From NCBI GenBank assembly GCA_002477185.1, contig DLOI01000022.1:13056-19489 (forward strand): 6,434 nt of DNA, read 5' to 3'. Within the stretch, counting starts at the first letter, position 1. Every line of letters starts with the position of its first letter. This stretch comes from Alphaproteobacteria bacterium UBA7488. GTDB lineage: Bacteria; Pseudomonadota; Alphaproteobacteria; CAAHEQ01; UBA3637. The translations under genes were made by a program, and so were the position numbers. Positions 5,062 to 6,434 of this stretch are shown here, one piece after another. The notes beneath the pieces are model-generated. The model saw only the letters and a program-made list of their open reading frames with translations. It made no database searches and was not told the origin of the DNA.

Positions 5062-6434
5062 ATGCCAAAAAAACTATTGCCGACAACAAATAAAAAAGTC
5101 ATTAAATGGGTCCAAGAAATGGCGGATTTATGCGAACCTGACGCTGTTTATTGGTGTGACGGGTCAGAAAAAGAATATAAAAAAATCTGTGACGGGCTCG
5201 TTGCATCGGGCACTTTTATCAAACTCAACGAAAAATTGCGCCCGAACAGCTTTTTGGCGCGTTCCAATCCGAAAGATGTTGCGCGGGTCGAATCGCGTAC
5301 GTTCATATGCTGTGAAAAAGAAATTGATGCGGGTCCCACAAATAATTGGGCAGACCCCAAAAAGATGAAAGCCACTTTAACAAAATTAATGAAAGGGTGC
5401 ATGCACGGCCGTACGATGTATGTCATTCCGTTTTCAATGGGGCCTTTGGGGTCAAAAATCGCGCAAATCGGTATTGAAATTACCGATTCGCCATACGTGG
5501 TTGCCAATATGCGCATTATGACACGCATGGGCAAAGCCGTATGGAAGGTCCTTGGAAACGGCGATTTTGTCAAATGTATGCACTCGGTGTTGGCACCGCT
5601 GAAAAAAGGCGAGAAAGACGTGCCTTGGCCATGCAATCCCGAAAACACGTATATCACGCACTACCCCGAAACACGCGAAATTATTTCGGTCGGCAGCGGG
5701 TACGGTGGCAACGCGCTGTTGGGCAAAAAATGCTTGGCATTGCGAATCGCTTCAACGATGGCACGCGATGAAGGATGGTTGGCCGAACATATGTTGATTG
5801 TCGGCGTGCAAAAGGGCAAACAAAAAACCTATATTTGCGGGGCTTTCCCATCCGCCTGCGGCAAAACGAATTTGGCGATGATTATTCCGCCCAAAGCCAT
5901 GACGGGATGGAAAGTCACCACGGTCGGCGACGATATTGCATGGCTTAAACCCGGCAAAGATGGCAAACTGTACGCAATCAATCCCGAAGCGGGCTTTTTC
6001 GGCGTTGCTCCCGGTACATCGGAAAAAACGAATAAAAACGCCTTGGATTCTTGCCGTGCCAACACGATTTTCACAAACGTCGCGTTGACCGATGATGGCG
6101 ATGTGTGGTGGGAAGGCATGACAGACACGCCGCCGAAACATTTAATTGATTGGCAAGGCAACGATTGGACACCCAAATCCGATACGCCAGCGGCACACCC
6201 GAATTCTCGCTTTACGGCACCGGCCTCACAATGTCCGATTATCGATAAAGATTGGGAAAATCCCGCCGGCGTGCCCATCAGCGCATTTGTGTTTGGCGGC
6301 CGATTGGCAACAAATACGCCGTTGGTTTACCAAAGCTTTAATTGGCAACACGGCGTGTATTTGGCCAGCACGATGGGGTCTGAAAAAACGGCCGCGGCCG
6401 AAGGCAAAATGGGCGAAATTCGCCGCGACCCGTC
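5062..6434 (+). CDS. pckG: Phosphoenolpyruvate carboxykinase (GTP), partial (C-terminus beyond right edge)
   Basis: This cytosolic enzyme (EC 4.1.1.32) interconverts oxaloacetate + GTP and phosphoenolpyruvate + GDP + CO2, serving gluconeogenesis or, in fermenters, CO2-fixing anaplerosis. From the ATG at 5062 there are 457 full codons and no stop; the family has about 600 residues. Motifs in order: ARVESRT with substrate-binding Arg75; [29 protein letters not shown] (214-224; Tyr214, Lys222, Lys223); metal-ligand His243 in AEHMLI; the P-loop [11 protein letters not shown] (260-270) with the reactive Cys266 typical of the GTP type; and GDDIAWL (289-295) with metal-ligand Asp291. These align with Arg87, Tyr235, Lys243/244, His264, Cys288 and Asp311 of the animal enzyme. 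The ATP-type enzyme (PckA) is unrelated at this level, so the nucleotide class is clear. All visible catalytic residues are intact. Confidence 0.97.
   Translation, partial: MPKKLLPTTNKKVIKWVQEMADLCEPDAVYWCDGSEKEYKKICDGLVASGTFIKLNEKLRPNSFLARSNPKDVARVESRTFICCEKEIDAGPTNNWADPKKMKATLTKLMKGCMHGRTMYVIPFSMGPLGSKIAQIGIEITDSPYVVANMRIMTRMGKAVWKVLGNGDFVKCMHSVLAPLKKGEKDVPWPCNPENTYITHYPETREIISVGSGYGGNALLGKKCLALRIASTMARDEGWLAEHMLIVGVQKGKQKTYICGAFPSACGKTNLAMIIPPKAMTGWKVTTVGDDIAWLKPGKDGKLYAINPEAGFFGVAPGTSEKTNKNALDSCRANTIFTNVALTDDGDVWWEGMTDTPPKHLIDWQGNDWTPKSDTPAAHPNSRFTAPASQCPIIDKDWENPAGVPISAFVFGGRLATNTPLVYQSFNWQHGVYLASTMGSEKTAAAEGKMGEIRRDP

Noticed and set aside
5148..6278. Long antisense open frames within pckG (5148-5657, 5452-5661, 5752-6141, 5829-6278) and plus-strand frames 5156-5368 and 5541-5771
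   Set aside because: They are by-products of pckG codon use. The pckG frame is uninterrupted and rich in family motifs, and the antisense frames have no ribosome-binding sites or recognisable domains.

Overview
The window looks like chromosomal DNA from a moderately AT-rich alphaproteobacterium. RecN and BamD are clearly proteobacterial, and a bamD-recN pair on one strand is a gene order known from alphaproteobacteria, where ligA often follows. Intergenic DNA is very AT-rich and gene density is high. I see no rRNA, tRNA, insertion sequence or CRISPR array. A GTP-type phosphoenolpyruvate carboxykinase and two small cytosolic HExxH proteins would suit a fermentative or host-associated lineage, but that is inference and I do not name a genus.

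Layout: (1) 1-2147, minus strand: bamD (outer-membrane assembly lipoprotein) is followed after 6 bp by recN (DNA repair), which runs off the left edge. A good sigma70-type promoter lies just upstream of bamD. (2) 2148-2340: a 193-bp divergent intergenic region with the bamD promoter, a probable plus-strand promoter, and a leader that can fold as an H-type pseudoknot or an 8-bp-stem hairpin. (3) 2341-2864, plus strand: two different 87-residue PQ-loop/SemiSWEET half-transporters overlapping by ATGA, so probably co-translated and possibly a heterodimer. (4) 2878-4946, minus strand: two consecutive genes for signal-peptide-less HExxH proteins (324 and 338 aa) with a similar N-terminal layout, probably distant paralogues. 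They converge on the SemiSWEET pair with 13 bp between stop codons. (5) 4947-5061: a divergent intergenic region with a TTGACA/17/TAGACT promoter and a near-perfect Shine-Dalgarno for the next gene. (6) 5062-6434, plus strand: the first three quarters of pckG, running off the right edge.

recN, bamD and pckG are housekeeping genes with confident calls. The middle block (about 2.2-4.95 kb) is the less ordinary part: a paired half-transporter with an unusual 5' leader, next to a tandem pair of putative zinc metallopeptidases. Nothing in the sequence ties these two modules together functionally beyond their adjacency.
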